From Dysidea avara (lineage: Eukaryota > Porifera > Demospongiae > Dictyoceratida > Dysideidae), in assembly GCF_963678975.1 (NCBI RefSeq), contig NC_089281.1, positions 23,044,765 to 23,108,764 of the forward strand: a stretch of DNA of 64,000 bases, written 5' to 3'. Position 1 is the stretch's first letter. Every line of letters begins with the position of its first letter. The notes beneath the pieces are model-generated. The model saw only the letters and a list, made by a program, of their open reading frames with translations, did not search any database and had not been told where the DNA came from. Shown piece after piece: positions 52,446 to 63,002 of this stretch. Made by a program: the position numbers and the translations under genes.

Positions 52446-52967
52446 TCACATGACAGCCAGGTCTCTTCTAATTGCAAGTAAAATTTGTTTACTGTCACTA
52501 TTTCCGTGTTGTTCTATAATGTCAAGGAATCTATAGAAGCTCTCATTAACTCCTACTTCAACAGCAGACGAGACTCTGGTTAGCAATAAGCTGGCTGCTT
52601 TCCTGGGTGAGGTGACAGACAGTATTTCTAGCTGGTCTTCTGGTGATATTATGTTCCGTGCAACAAAATATGGAGACAACGCCTGAGCTGTTAAACTGTT
52701 CACTATCTCACTGAAATGTTTTATGAAGACTTCATATTCTCTTGAGCAGTGTTTAACTGGAATAAAGTAATCAACTTTATGTATGATCATCAAGTGTATA
52801 TAGCTATGCAGTGTGCATCTAAATTGTCTAAATTGTGAAAGTATACAGTATAAGTATAGAGTATAAGTATATACAATGCTACACTATTGATTCAAGTTTA
52901 TACACTATTCAATAACCTGTATTTGGAGGAGCTGCTGCAAGTGATCTTGCTTGGTACTCAGCTTCTG
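52446..52967 (-). CDS. Alternative CARD end: exons 52967-52917 and 52756-52446
   Basis: The first exon (51 bp, phase 1-1) encodes EAEYQARSLAAAPPNT. The second (311 bp) encodes about 103 residues and stops at TGA. The second is a CARD-like helical domain: FIKHFSEIVNSL, ISPEDQLEIL, RKAASLLLTRV and FYRFLDIIEQHG match the order and spacing of the CARD encoded at 54724-54387. Both first exons accept phase 1, as does the CARD exon upstream, so the donor at 55145 could join either. They may therefore give a second C-terminus of the Roco gene, or be the end of a separate tandem gene whose front was not found. A 30-bp phase 1-1 candidate exon (53649-53620) lies between. Confidence 0.6.
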
Positions 52968-54386
52968 CTAAATGAAAATAAACGTAAGAAATTATGTGCA
53001 ATCCTACACCCTTAATTTGTATGTCCATAAGCAGCAAACTGAATAATGCAGGCAAACTTCCAAACCTACATAACATGCATTCTTATAAAGTACTTGCTTC
53101 AGTGGGAAAAACAACATGAGTTGTCAGTGATCAATACGTATAATTATGTCAAATGGTATACAATTCAAAAATGATGTTGACAGATGTAACAGTAGTCGGT
53201 TGTGTACACTTTATAGGCTATCACGATGAAACTTAAAAGTGCTCCTAAGCTCAATAATCCTGTATAGCTGGTGGAAGGGGCAGAGAAATAGGGGGGTGGG
53301 GTGGGCCTCTCCCCCCATTTTAAAGGAGTGTGACTTTTTCCAATGCCCAAGTGCTACAGTACAGCAACTATTGTACCTATTTTTAGTCATTATAGCCTAT
53401 AGCCAAGTTACCTTGCCTTGATTTAGTAGGATTTGTGTAAAGGTTATGCAAGAACAGAATACAGCGCTGGGAGTGCACGAGATCAAGATACTCTGATAGA
53501 AGTCAACTAACTACTCTAATAGAACATTCAGTGGTAGCACAAGTAATCAGGTTCTGCTATGCAATTTATTCAATCTGTCCTATTAACATATCTATATATA
53601 ATCATGTACATGGGTCTACCTGAAGTGTCTTCATTTACTGATGTGTCTACTTGTACAGTATCTTAATGGTAGTCACATAATAATATTATAGGAGTATCCT
53701 ATTTTAGTACACACTTACAACTGAAAATGCTCTCACACTCAACCCCAAAGCATTCAAAATTTCTGGCAGGTGCATGCTCCCAGACCCCCTAGTATTGATA
53801 TGCTTTGCATGCTGGCATGCTTTGCACACTAAAGTTTAAACATGACAGCTGCCCCATATGCCCACTTCAAAGTACTGTTCTCAGCAGGCACATATAAGAG
53901 CCCTCTTCCTTGTTGTCCTATGTAATCATGTATCTGTGTTTTAACTATGCTACACACCAAAATTATATATTTGTATTGACTCAAAGTACAGCCTGCCCTG
54001 AATAAACACCTAGTCTCCCTTGTTGGGGATAGAGAGCATAATCATAAACAACAAACACTATGCAAATTTATAATGAATGCCTAGTGCAGTAACAGTTCTT
54101 TGCAGTGCCAGATTAACAATGAAGTGAAAAGTGTATTATGACCTTCCTTTTAAACTTGTATCTGTACAATACACTGATAAAACATCAAGGAGAGTACAAC
54201 ACTAAGGCATGAGGTTGATTCCATAAATGGTGGGTGGTTTCACATACAAATGTCTGTCTAGTTTATAATGCAGTTGCCAGTCTCAGGTGTGAAAAGTTTC
54301 TTTAAAGAAATAAATGCCCTGGCTGTAATTTGAGGTAGTTGGTTGTATTGGGAATTCCTCATATTAGCTACTCCATGCATTACTTC
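52968..54386. other. Interval between the two CARD-coding ends
   Basis: Contains the candidate 30-bp exon 53649-53620 and two copies of the CTCTAATAGAAC motif (about 53491 and 53512). A repeat-like AAATTTCTGGCAGGTGCATG stretch begins at about 53757. No independent gene start was seen. Confidence 0.45.
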
Positions 54387-57300
54387 CTAACCTTGGCTAC
54401 TATTACCACTTTTACACTTCACTCCCAACAACTTGGCTGTGATTTCCTCTGATACACTTTTAGCAGTGGCAATGCCATGGTGCTTCATAATCAGCAGCAT
54501 TTTGGTGAACACTGTACTATCATCATCCTGTATCTGACATGACACTCTGTCCAGTAGTATTGTCGCTGCTCTTTGTGGTGTTGAGGACCTCACCACCTCT
54601 TGGTGGTCAGCTAGTGTGATCACTCTATCTGATACAAAATAATGACAGAGATCAGTGGCAGGTAATGTATCCACTAGTGTACTGAAGTAGTCAATGAACA
54701 CTTTGTACTCTGGTGACTGACAACCTAATGCACAAGTAGGTGCATGTAAACAGATAATAGAATGATGAGAAATATATAAAATTATTACAGCTGTAATGAA
54801 ACTGTGAACAGTTACTCACTAAACTCCTTCAGATATACATCAGATAATTTTGTAAATGTATGACTGTAAATGTGTGCGTGCGTGCATGCGCGTGCGTGCA
54901 TGACTCTTCCTGTGCACAGCCTTTATTGGCACAGTAAATGGTAAATACTGTTGCAAATAAAACTGCTTGCTGGGTACTACAACTTAAAAATAAATTTATG
55001 CAAGCTGCAAATTAACTTTTACTGAAGATGAAGGCATTCTTATCAGGTATTGTCACAAAATGTTTTCTCACTCCTCTACCTGCTAACTGAACTACATGCA
55101 TACATTACATACAGCATATTGCACACATGCATACATGTATTTACCTTCGGAAATATGATAGGAATCTTTGGACAATAATGGCTGCTCTCTACAGAAATCA
55201 TCATAATGCACAATACACATGCTGGCAACTATAAATAGCACTTACAAGCCAAGTGACTGCGTGATGATCGTAGCAAGCTCTTTATGACCGATCTTTACTA
55301 AGGCCAAGGTTACTGTGTTCCAGGATCGGTCCCCGACTTCCAGGTACTTAATTAACAGTGCTTTCTTGCATTCCCTGACATTTCCTTCATTGGATTTGTG
55401 AATATTTGCAAGTTGCTCAGTGTTGCCTCTTGGCAAAAGGTACATTCCAAGCTCGTACCAGTTGTTGACATCTTTAAGTTTCTCCACCAAACCAGCGTAA
55501 GTGACTCTGTCTCTATCTGTACAATGCAGCCAAAATTGTTTTTGCAGGTAAATAAAACAAATCTGATAATTTTAAAAATGTAATATCAAGAGTAAATTAT
55601 AGGTGTTACTTATAGAGGTCTTGCCTCTGCTATCAACTCTTGGTATAAAATGAACTTAGTAGCATGCAGTGCTTAATAAAACTATCAGCCTTTTCATGTA
55701 TATAGTACTCCTCATGACATGCATTTTCTGATATAGTGCCATTGTAGATTTGACCTTTGGTGAGTGACATTTTTGTACAGAAAAATTGTCTTTAACTTAA
55801 ATCTTGGTGCCAAAATTAAGAACAAAAAGGAATCAAAGAGAGAATCATGATCAGTTTTCTGTACAAGAATAACCATGAAGGTCACATCTGGCACTTATCT
55901 GAAAATACATGTCATGAGGAGTACTATTATATAAAAGTTTCATGTATGTTATGAAAAAGTGTACAAGTAGCTAATATGTGACCAAATTTTGGAAAATCAC
56001 TCATATGGGTACAATTGACACCTAAAATATTTAATGATCAAATCACAAACTTTATAGTGCAAATCTACTTGTTGATGGTTTTAAGCTATCCTCAACACCT
56101 TTAATTACAATAAAATTCTTGAAATATTTTCAAAACTGTGCTCTGCTCTTAATAGCAACCCACTAAACATGAAGATTCTAATTATTTCACGTGCCCATAT
56201 GGGCGATTTTCCAAAATTTACTCACGTATTGTCAATATTGGGGGCTATGTATTATACCGTAGTTATCAATAAACAACAAACCATTTAAATAATCTTCGCA
56301 AACACTTGCTTGATCGGTTTTCTTAGTACCTATTGTGTAGCACACATTTGCAATGAGCAAGCATGGAGTTCTATATACCCACCTTCACAACAGAAAATAT
56401 TTTGATAATAACCTGAAGGAATTGGCTTCTTTATAGTAGAGCAAACAAGCCGCAGACTTTCTTTTGACAGACTCTTGTACAGGATGTGAAGATCGTTGCA
56501 AAAAGGACAAGGGATGAAAGCCTTGACTTTGGGACATGCAGGGATCCAATCCTTACAAATTTGATTAAGCTTAGATTGAAAAAAGTTAACCAGCTGTTTG
56601 CGATTTTCAGATGAATCTTCTCCCACATATTTCTCCAAAATAATATCCAACTGAATGCTGGTATGCTCTTCACATATGGTAACACGGTAGAATTGACCAT
56701 GATCTAAAACCATCATAATCTCATACTTTTTAAGCCTACAAAAAGATGGAAAGAATCATTACATGAAACAGATGAGGTATCATGAAACATACCAGGCAAT
56801 ATCTTTCATTCTACTGCTATTCCAATCAATACAAGTGGAAATCATTTTATGAAATATGTTGAGTGGGACAAAGCCTGTGGAGAACACAAAGTGAATGGTC
56901 CAATTGGCCTGATCATCGACAAAACTGAGCTTCTTGTCTCCCTTGTATTCAGGTAACTGTGTGGGAACAATATAGATCTGTTCTTCTTCTTCACACTCTA
57001 GGAAAGGATGAGACTCTTCCAGGAAATCAGTAGAAATATTAATTTTTGCAATGAACCCAAATCTCACTAGATAGTCCACAGCTTGAGCAAAGGAAATTTT
57101 GCAGCTAATAACCTGTTGTTGTTTGTTGAACATTTCCAACATGTGAATCAAGAAACTTTCCAAAAGGATTCCATCTTGTACGAGACAACTGTATGAGTGA
57201 TCTTTGTCATCACCTGTTGGCTTGTAAGGATGAGCAATGATCAAGTAAGCGTATAATTTTTCAAGCCACTGTGGTGTTAAAAAAACCAGCTCTTTCAAAC

Positions 57301-60053
57301 TATCGATGGATGGAAAATGCAAGACAATACCCATTTGATGGAAATGATTCAGAGCTCCCTTCATTTCAGAGCTATCTGCATCAGCCATGAAGCCACTTTC
57401 CATTGCAATCTCATGAAACTTAGCAGTTGTGATTACTTCTTCTTGGAGTGATAACAGCTTCTTCTCAATCCTAATATAGACCAGTGGGTGTTTCTCCTTC
57501 ATTGTGGGTGCAGTTACCAGCAGCACTATCTCCTTTAGGCGACTGATGGTTTTGGAATTCCTGAATTCTGATTTGTTGCTAAGAAAAATGCAAAACTTTC
57601 TCAGGGCATACAGTAAGCCTTTTTCATCATGGTTTCCAGCCAAGTGCTTGGCATAAGATTTTCCTTCAAGCTCTTTTGCGAGCTGTGTAATGATTACACT
57701 TTTAGCTTCTTCTACATCTCCAGTGATCTCATCAATGTGAGTGGCTACAAGAACAACAGTAGGTAAAAACTCTGACATGTGATCACCTCCTCCAGGATCA
57801 CGACGAACTGAGGTGACACTTTGTAGCCAGTAATGGATAACTTTGAAGTGGGTCACCTTAGGTGATGAGTTCTGATCACCTAGTCTTGCTTCAACACAGC
57901 CAAATAGATTGCAAGATGCTTTGAACACTACAAACACTAGATTGTTTCTCCTAATGAAAACAGTGTGAGTGGTGATGTACTTCTCCTGACCAGCACAGTC
58001 CCACACTACGGCAGTGAACTCTTTTTCATCATTAATTCTAATTTTTTCAGCTTCTTGTATTTCCTCCTCATTGACCTCAGGCATCTGAACTTTAGTCGGG
58101 GTGGCAGGTTCTGAAAATGTTGTAAGCTTGTCTTCACTGATTCCTTCAGTTTGGTTAACGCTCTCACTTTGTAGATTGGCCACTCGAACATGCTCAATAA
58201 TGGGGATGGCAGTAACGTTCATGTTGTGCCAAAACCTCACATGTAATTTTTCAGCCATTTCTTCAGCAGAGCACTTACACCAATTGGTCGTGTAAATAGT
58301 ACCAATGTTAACATCTGCTCCTTGGGTGGCAGGATTATCTTGGAATGATTCACCAAACAGTGTAGAAACTAAGCATGTTTTACCAGAATTTTCTGGTCCA
58401 AACACAAGTAAGCGAAAATTTGAAACTTCAGCCTTTCCATCTCTCAGCGCCAGTTGATAGGCTATCCTTCTTTGCTCACTTACTGCAACACACAAAACCA
58501 TACATAAATACAACAATTTGCTATTAACTTTGCTAAGACTTGTGTACAATAACCGAGTCCAACTGTATAAATGAGTGTAATCTCCAAACAGCCTGTTGTA
58601 AAAATGCTAAGGCGGCAATCAAGAAATGGCTGCAATGATGTCAATCAACTTAAATATTGAAACCACCTCCATACTGTTACAACAAATGTGTTTGATGCCA
58701 CAGGTTTTAACCTGACCTTGGTCTATATTTCATTTGTTCTTTTCTTTTATGTAATCACTAGCATTGGTACCTCAGGACCATGTCCACACTAACTAAAAGT
58801 CATAAGCATTAAATATCAGCACCATGTCATGCATGCACATGGTGATATATCACTTTAGGCTTGAAAACAATATTATATTGTACTGAAATTTTGTGACCAT
58901 AATATGATTATAGTACTGCAAGTATATCTAGGCTAAGGGGTCATTCACCATTTTCAGCCTTTTTACGAGCGTACAAAGAGTACTCTTTTTTCTAACCCCC
59001 TTCCCTTAGTCCAAATGTACTGTATAAAATTAATGCTGACACAGGTGGATGCATTGTTAAGCAGAATACAAATATGGCAGATACTTCTTTTCATTGCACT
59101 TTATGATCTTTGTTTTGCCTTTTAGGCATCTTATGGCTTTATTATTTTGATATTTTTTAAGCTGATATCCTGAAGGAAAGTTCCTACACACAACGCGCAC
59201 ATTATAAATTCAGGTCGACTGGAGTAAGGAGATGTGGCTACCTCTGCAGAGACAAGCTTTCTCTATGGGAAACTCACAACTACCACAACTATGTAGTGTC
59301 AACAACTAGTACCCACAAAATCCAGCAATAGTTAGGACAACTAAACCCACAACAACACCTTCTGCAGGTAGAAAACAAAGCAACAACCAGTGTAGCTAAG
59401 TACTACTCGGTTGTAATCATTTATCAGTGGTGCTAGACTAAAGAGAATGAAGCCTGTAGTGTTATCACGCTGATAACTGTCTTACCTGTAGTTTGAAAAA
59501 TGATTCAATGGGCTTTATCTTTGCCTTTCCTTCAGCTTATAAAGCCTCATTTCATTGGTAGCCCTACATAGTTCTCCAGAGTACACTGAAACACACCATA
59601 CCATGCATTTCTAATCATGTTGGTTGGGCCCATGTATTGGCAGCATCAGCTCATTTTAGTCCACCATTAAATGGACACTGAATTGCATTGATTAAGTAGC
59701 AGTAGTGGTTTACAAGAGCCTTATGGACTGCATTTGGATGTCTCACCAACTCTTGTGATTGACATTTTTAAAAGCATTATCCCTCCCCCTAGTGTACAGT
59801 TTGTACGCTCCCGAAAAGGCTGATAATTGTGGACAACTCCTACGACAACTATAGTAATGTGTATACACCCCACAGGTGTGTAAATGTACCTGTCCTAATA
59901 TACAAGCAATACTTGTAACATCATTCAACTCACTGACCAGCATAAAAAAGAAACGACTATAGCATTGGTACCTGCCCTACCGTGCAGGACTTGCTGTATT
60001 GTGCATGCATAATTATGTTACACATTAAGCTTAAAATTACCCTTTGCTACCAT
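54387..60053 (-). CDS. Roco-type GTPase with Death and CARD domains (~902 aa)
   Basis: Exons 58482-56793, 56735-56383, 55516-55246, 55188-55145 and 54724-54387 are in phase. A 13-nt first exon at 60053-60041 (MVAK plus one base) fits phase 1 and gives 2709 nt; it is tentative. ROC GTPase: P-loop GPENSGKT (about 33-41), DCAGQEKY (166-173) and THID (253-256). An acidic insert of about 80 residues separates P-loop and switch II. COR domain follows (about 320-680), then a Death domain (NWYELGMYLL, then SWNTVTLALVKIGHKELATII), then a C-terminal CARD. No leucine-rich repeats are seen before the ROC domain. Known Roco and death-fold proteins act in signalling, immunity and cell death; the role here is inferred from those domains. 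Confidence 0.88.
54865..54901. repeat. Alternating purine-pyrimidine tract
   Basis: TGTGTGCGTGCGTGCATGCG continues into GTGCGTGCATG; such runs can adopt Z-DNA. It lies in an intron of the Roco gene. Confidence 0.7.
55705..55924. mobile_element. MITE with ~80-bp inverted ends in a Roco intron
   Basis: The left end GTACTCCTCATGACATGC and the right end, inverted, GTACTCCTCATGACATGT stay similar for about 80 bases on each arm (through TGCCA, GACCTT and TTGTACAGAAAA). TA flanks both sides. The element is about 220 bp. Confidence 0.85.
55975..56228. mobile_element. Second MITE in the same Roco intron
   Basis: The left end TGTGACCAAATTTTGGAAAA then TCATATGGGTAC, and the right end, inverted, GTGAGTAAATTTTGGAAAAT then GCCCATATGGGCAC, are paired over about 36 bases. 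No coding capacity. Confidence 0.75.
58550..60040. other. Putative first intron of the Roco gene, with a DNA element
   Basis: Contains inverted ends at about 58937-59010 (TTTTCAGCCTTTTTACGAGC then GTACAAA) and 59778-59830 (TTTGTACGCTCCCGAAAAGG then CTGATAA), suggesting an element of about 890 bp. No exon is recognised within it. Confidence 0.5.
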
Positions 60054-61079
60054 CTCCACATTAACTGTATATTTAAATGTACTAACACAGTGGAAAATCA
60101 GGCAGTTGGTTCCACTCTGACACAGCATGGTAAACAAGCTAGCAATGGGTAAATATCTCCCCATAATATTGTTTCACAGTTGATTTTCAGGTCTTTACAG
60201 AAAGATGAATAAAAAAAACAGTCACAACACTAATTATTTTTAGAGGCATTTAGCACAATTGAAAATGCTGGAGAAGCAATTTTGGGTGATTGCATGACAA
60301 ATTATTCACTAGAAATTACTTTACATTTTGCAATACATTACTTGGTGATCTTAGCTACTCTGACTGTTCTAATAGAAGTATATCACCTCGACTTTTTAAA
60401 TTTAAAAAGCTGCCTGGTTCTGGAAACCAGTAAACCCCCCCTAGAAGTATGCCTGTATGCTATAAATACAAAAACTTCTTAATTAAATCACTTTAAAATA
60501 TCAAATCTCTTAATTTACAGGTATAGTGCTAGACCCTTGGTTATCTGACCCTTGTTTATCAGAAATTGCAGATGACTGTTCTTACAGTAACAGGTGTATG
60601 TTCTTCTAGAATATTTCAACAGAACTTTGTATATTAATGTATGGGCTTCAGTTATCTGAACAATTCACTTATCTGCATGACCACTTTTATCATTGCCTAA
60701 GAACAAAGGGGTTTGGATAACCGATGGTTCACTGTAATACCTATAGCAGAGGATACAGTATTAACATAGGGGTGTCTGGCTCTTAGGAGTACCTCTGCAT
60801 TAATTTGTTTTACATACTTAAAGTATACTCTTAACTTCATTCCATATCTGTTAATAATGTACTTTACCATGATGGCGAGAAACAATAGTCATGTTAAATG
60901 ATTAAAATTGGTATTGAAATTATTAGCAAATAACTTAAGCAATAAATTCTGGAGAATAAAAATCAATTACATTTTAATTGGGGATTAGGACTCAAGTAAA
61001 AAGGTAGTGATACTAGCCTCATGTCTTTATTTGCAAACTAAAGTGCTTTTATCCTCCTAAGCGGTACTGTAATTAATAG
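60054..61079. other. Intergenic region between Roco and kinase genes
   Basis: Presumed Roco promoter next to 60054. At 60520-60740 a decayed pogo-like element is suggested by TTGGTTATCTGACCC and GGATAACCGATGGTTCACTG. One GACTGTTCTAATAGAAGTA motif lies at 60362. No gene seen. Confidence 0.5.
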
Positions 61080-61989
61080 CTAACCACTAAGAATGTCTAG
61101 ATCCTTGTCTCCTACCAGTTCACGTAATATACGCTCTCCATCTGCAAAGGAAAATAGATTGTGGATGTACTGCCAAAGATTACATGTACATGCATATAAT
61201 GTACACTGTTCATTACCATGCTCCATCTTCCTCATCCACCTCATGCTAAGCAAATCAGAGGCACTTGGTCGAGAACTGGAATCCTTACAGAACACCATAT
61301 TCCACATGTCAACAAGTTCTCCATACATTTCACAATGTTGCTGATAGTAATTGTACTTGTCCCGGTAGTCATCAAATTCAATTATATCAGTGATCTGGTG
61401 ATCTTCATAGAAGCCAATCTAAATATGCAAAAAAATAATCATATGATGGGAACACCTTACAACAATAATACCTTAAACAGAATTATTTCATGTGATATTG
61501 TTGTCTCGCTATTAAATTTCCATGGCCAGTCACTGGTTACCATTTCCACAGCAACACACATGATGGACCAAATATCAGCACTAAACATGACAGGGATACC
61601 TCTATTAACCTAAGAGACCAAAACATGATGTCAATAGTACAGTCCATCACTACTATTGATACCTCTGGTGCTGCAAACGATGATGAATAGCAACCACCAC
61701 GAACTGGAGGACCACCACCAACTTTAACTGCTGCACCAAAATCTATTAGTTTCACTTTATACCCACCATTACACACCACTAAATTTTTGCCTGCAATAAC
61801 TCTCTATTAATTACTATCACATGTAACATCAGACCATACCTGTAATGTCACAATGGATGATACCAAGGTCCTGGCGTAGGTAATTTGCAGCATATAAAAG
61901 TTGTTGAACATACAACATGATGAGGACAATGTTGCCTGAAAAATCCTCCTTGTCTTCACTCTGACAGAAGAGATAGTGAATGTCACCAC
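61080..61989 (-). CDS. Divergent protein kinase, C-lobe exons only (~225 aa)
   Basis: Exons 61989-61840, 61790-61663, 61609-61472, 61418-61217 and 61141-61080 are in phase and end in TAG. Catalytic loop HCDITGKNL: the Asp and Asn are kept but the Arg of HRD is Cys, and the Lys two residues after the Asp in Ser/Thr kinases is Thr. Then LIDFGAAVKV (DFG), SSFAAPEV (APE), SADIWSIMCVAVEMVTSDWPW (helix F) and SSSRPSASDLL (helix H/I Arg). No N-lobe (glycine loop, VAIK Lys, helix C) was found in 61990-64000, so upstream exons lie beyond the window or are lost. It stops 1 kb before the Roco gene on the same strand and is a separate gene. Activity is doubtful but not excluded. Confidence 0.85.
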
Positions 61990-62561
61990 CTGTACCACAC
62001 ATCAAATGATCACATCAATGGTGCATATTATTTAAGCAAACTATGTGCCACTGCCCAATCTTGAGTGCATTGACTCTAATATATAACTTCTCATCATGTC
62101 CCACAAGTTATATGGTGACATGTGAATTTTACATAGAAGTAAAAATTCAGAATTTTAAGCTGGATTAGGGATCAAAAGAAATTAAAACACCTACAGATAT
62201 ATGCATAATGGACTCTAAATCAGTATAAAGTATTATGGACCAACAGCAACCTGCAGGTATAAACAACCCCTCTTGTTTCACTACTTTTTAGATACTCCTT
62301 TGTTTCACTACTTTTTTTAATTTTGATCCCTAAAATTACTACTACTTGTTTGTTATACCATAATATGACTACTGAACCAGTGCATACTGCATCAAAAAAA
62401 GAATGGTGCCAGGCATGCCATAAAGTTAATTTTGTGTCTGAAAGCATGTCCCTACAATCAATTACTGAAAAGTTACATGGCCATTACATTTCTATGTTCA
62501 GCCCGTTACACAGTGCTACAAACCATCTCTGCAATCAATTTAGTTGCTACGTAAAATACAG

Positions 62562-62822
62562 GCGATAAGCATGATAGCTAGTCAACACAGCCACAGGGAA
62601 GTCATATCTTGCTATCACGAATTGACATCTTGCATTGTCAGCGAAAAGAACTGGGACACAAAGGGTGACAAAGGAAAGTGTGTATTATTTGTACATACTG
62701 CGGCTGGCAAAGACACGTCTTGGGACAAAGAAATGTCGAACAGTGAAGAAATCAAGCCATCCATTGTTGAGTTATGCTTGGTTGGAGACACCAGTCAGTC
62801 AGTCAGTCAGTCAGCCAGTATA
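62562..62822 (+). repeat. Dispersed repeat, copy 2
   Basis: Matches 47706-47960 in GTGAAGAAATCAAGCC and TGTTGAGTTATG and ends in a (CAGT)n tail. Confidence 0.6.
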
Positions 62823-62849
62823 AAATTTTGTTAAATAAAAAGTTCATAG

Positions 62850-62946
62850 AAAAGTTTGGAAGGGTTTAGGGTTGCTCTGAAAACATTTGTATTATGTTTC
62901 AAAAGTTTGGAAGGGTTTAGGGTTGCTCTGAAAACATTTGTATTAT
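62850..62946. repeat. 51-bp tandem duplication
   Basis: AAAAGTTTGGAAGGGTTTAG starts at 62850 and again at 62901. Both copies continue identically through AACATTTGTATTATG. Confidence 0.9.
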
Positions 62947-62990
62947 GGTTAGGCATAGCCAATACTTGGCAGTATTGGCTATGCCTAACC
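62947..62990. repeat. Perfect 20-bp-stem hairpin
   Basis: GGTTAGGCATAGCCAATACT, the loop TGGC, then AGTATTGGCTATGCCTAACC, a perfect inverted copy. The following AATACTGCCAAG can also pair with CTTGGCAGTATT inside it, giving an alternative fold. Confidence 0.9.
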
Positions 62991-63002
62991 AATACTGCCA
63001 AG

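Noticed and set aside
54387-61989. One fused kinase-ROC-COR-Death-CARD gene
   Set aside because: The kinase frame ends in a stop at 61080, about 1 kb before the Roco coding region, and the Roco gene closes in frame with its own short first exon.
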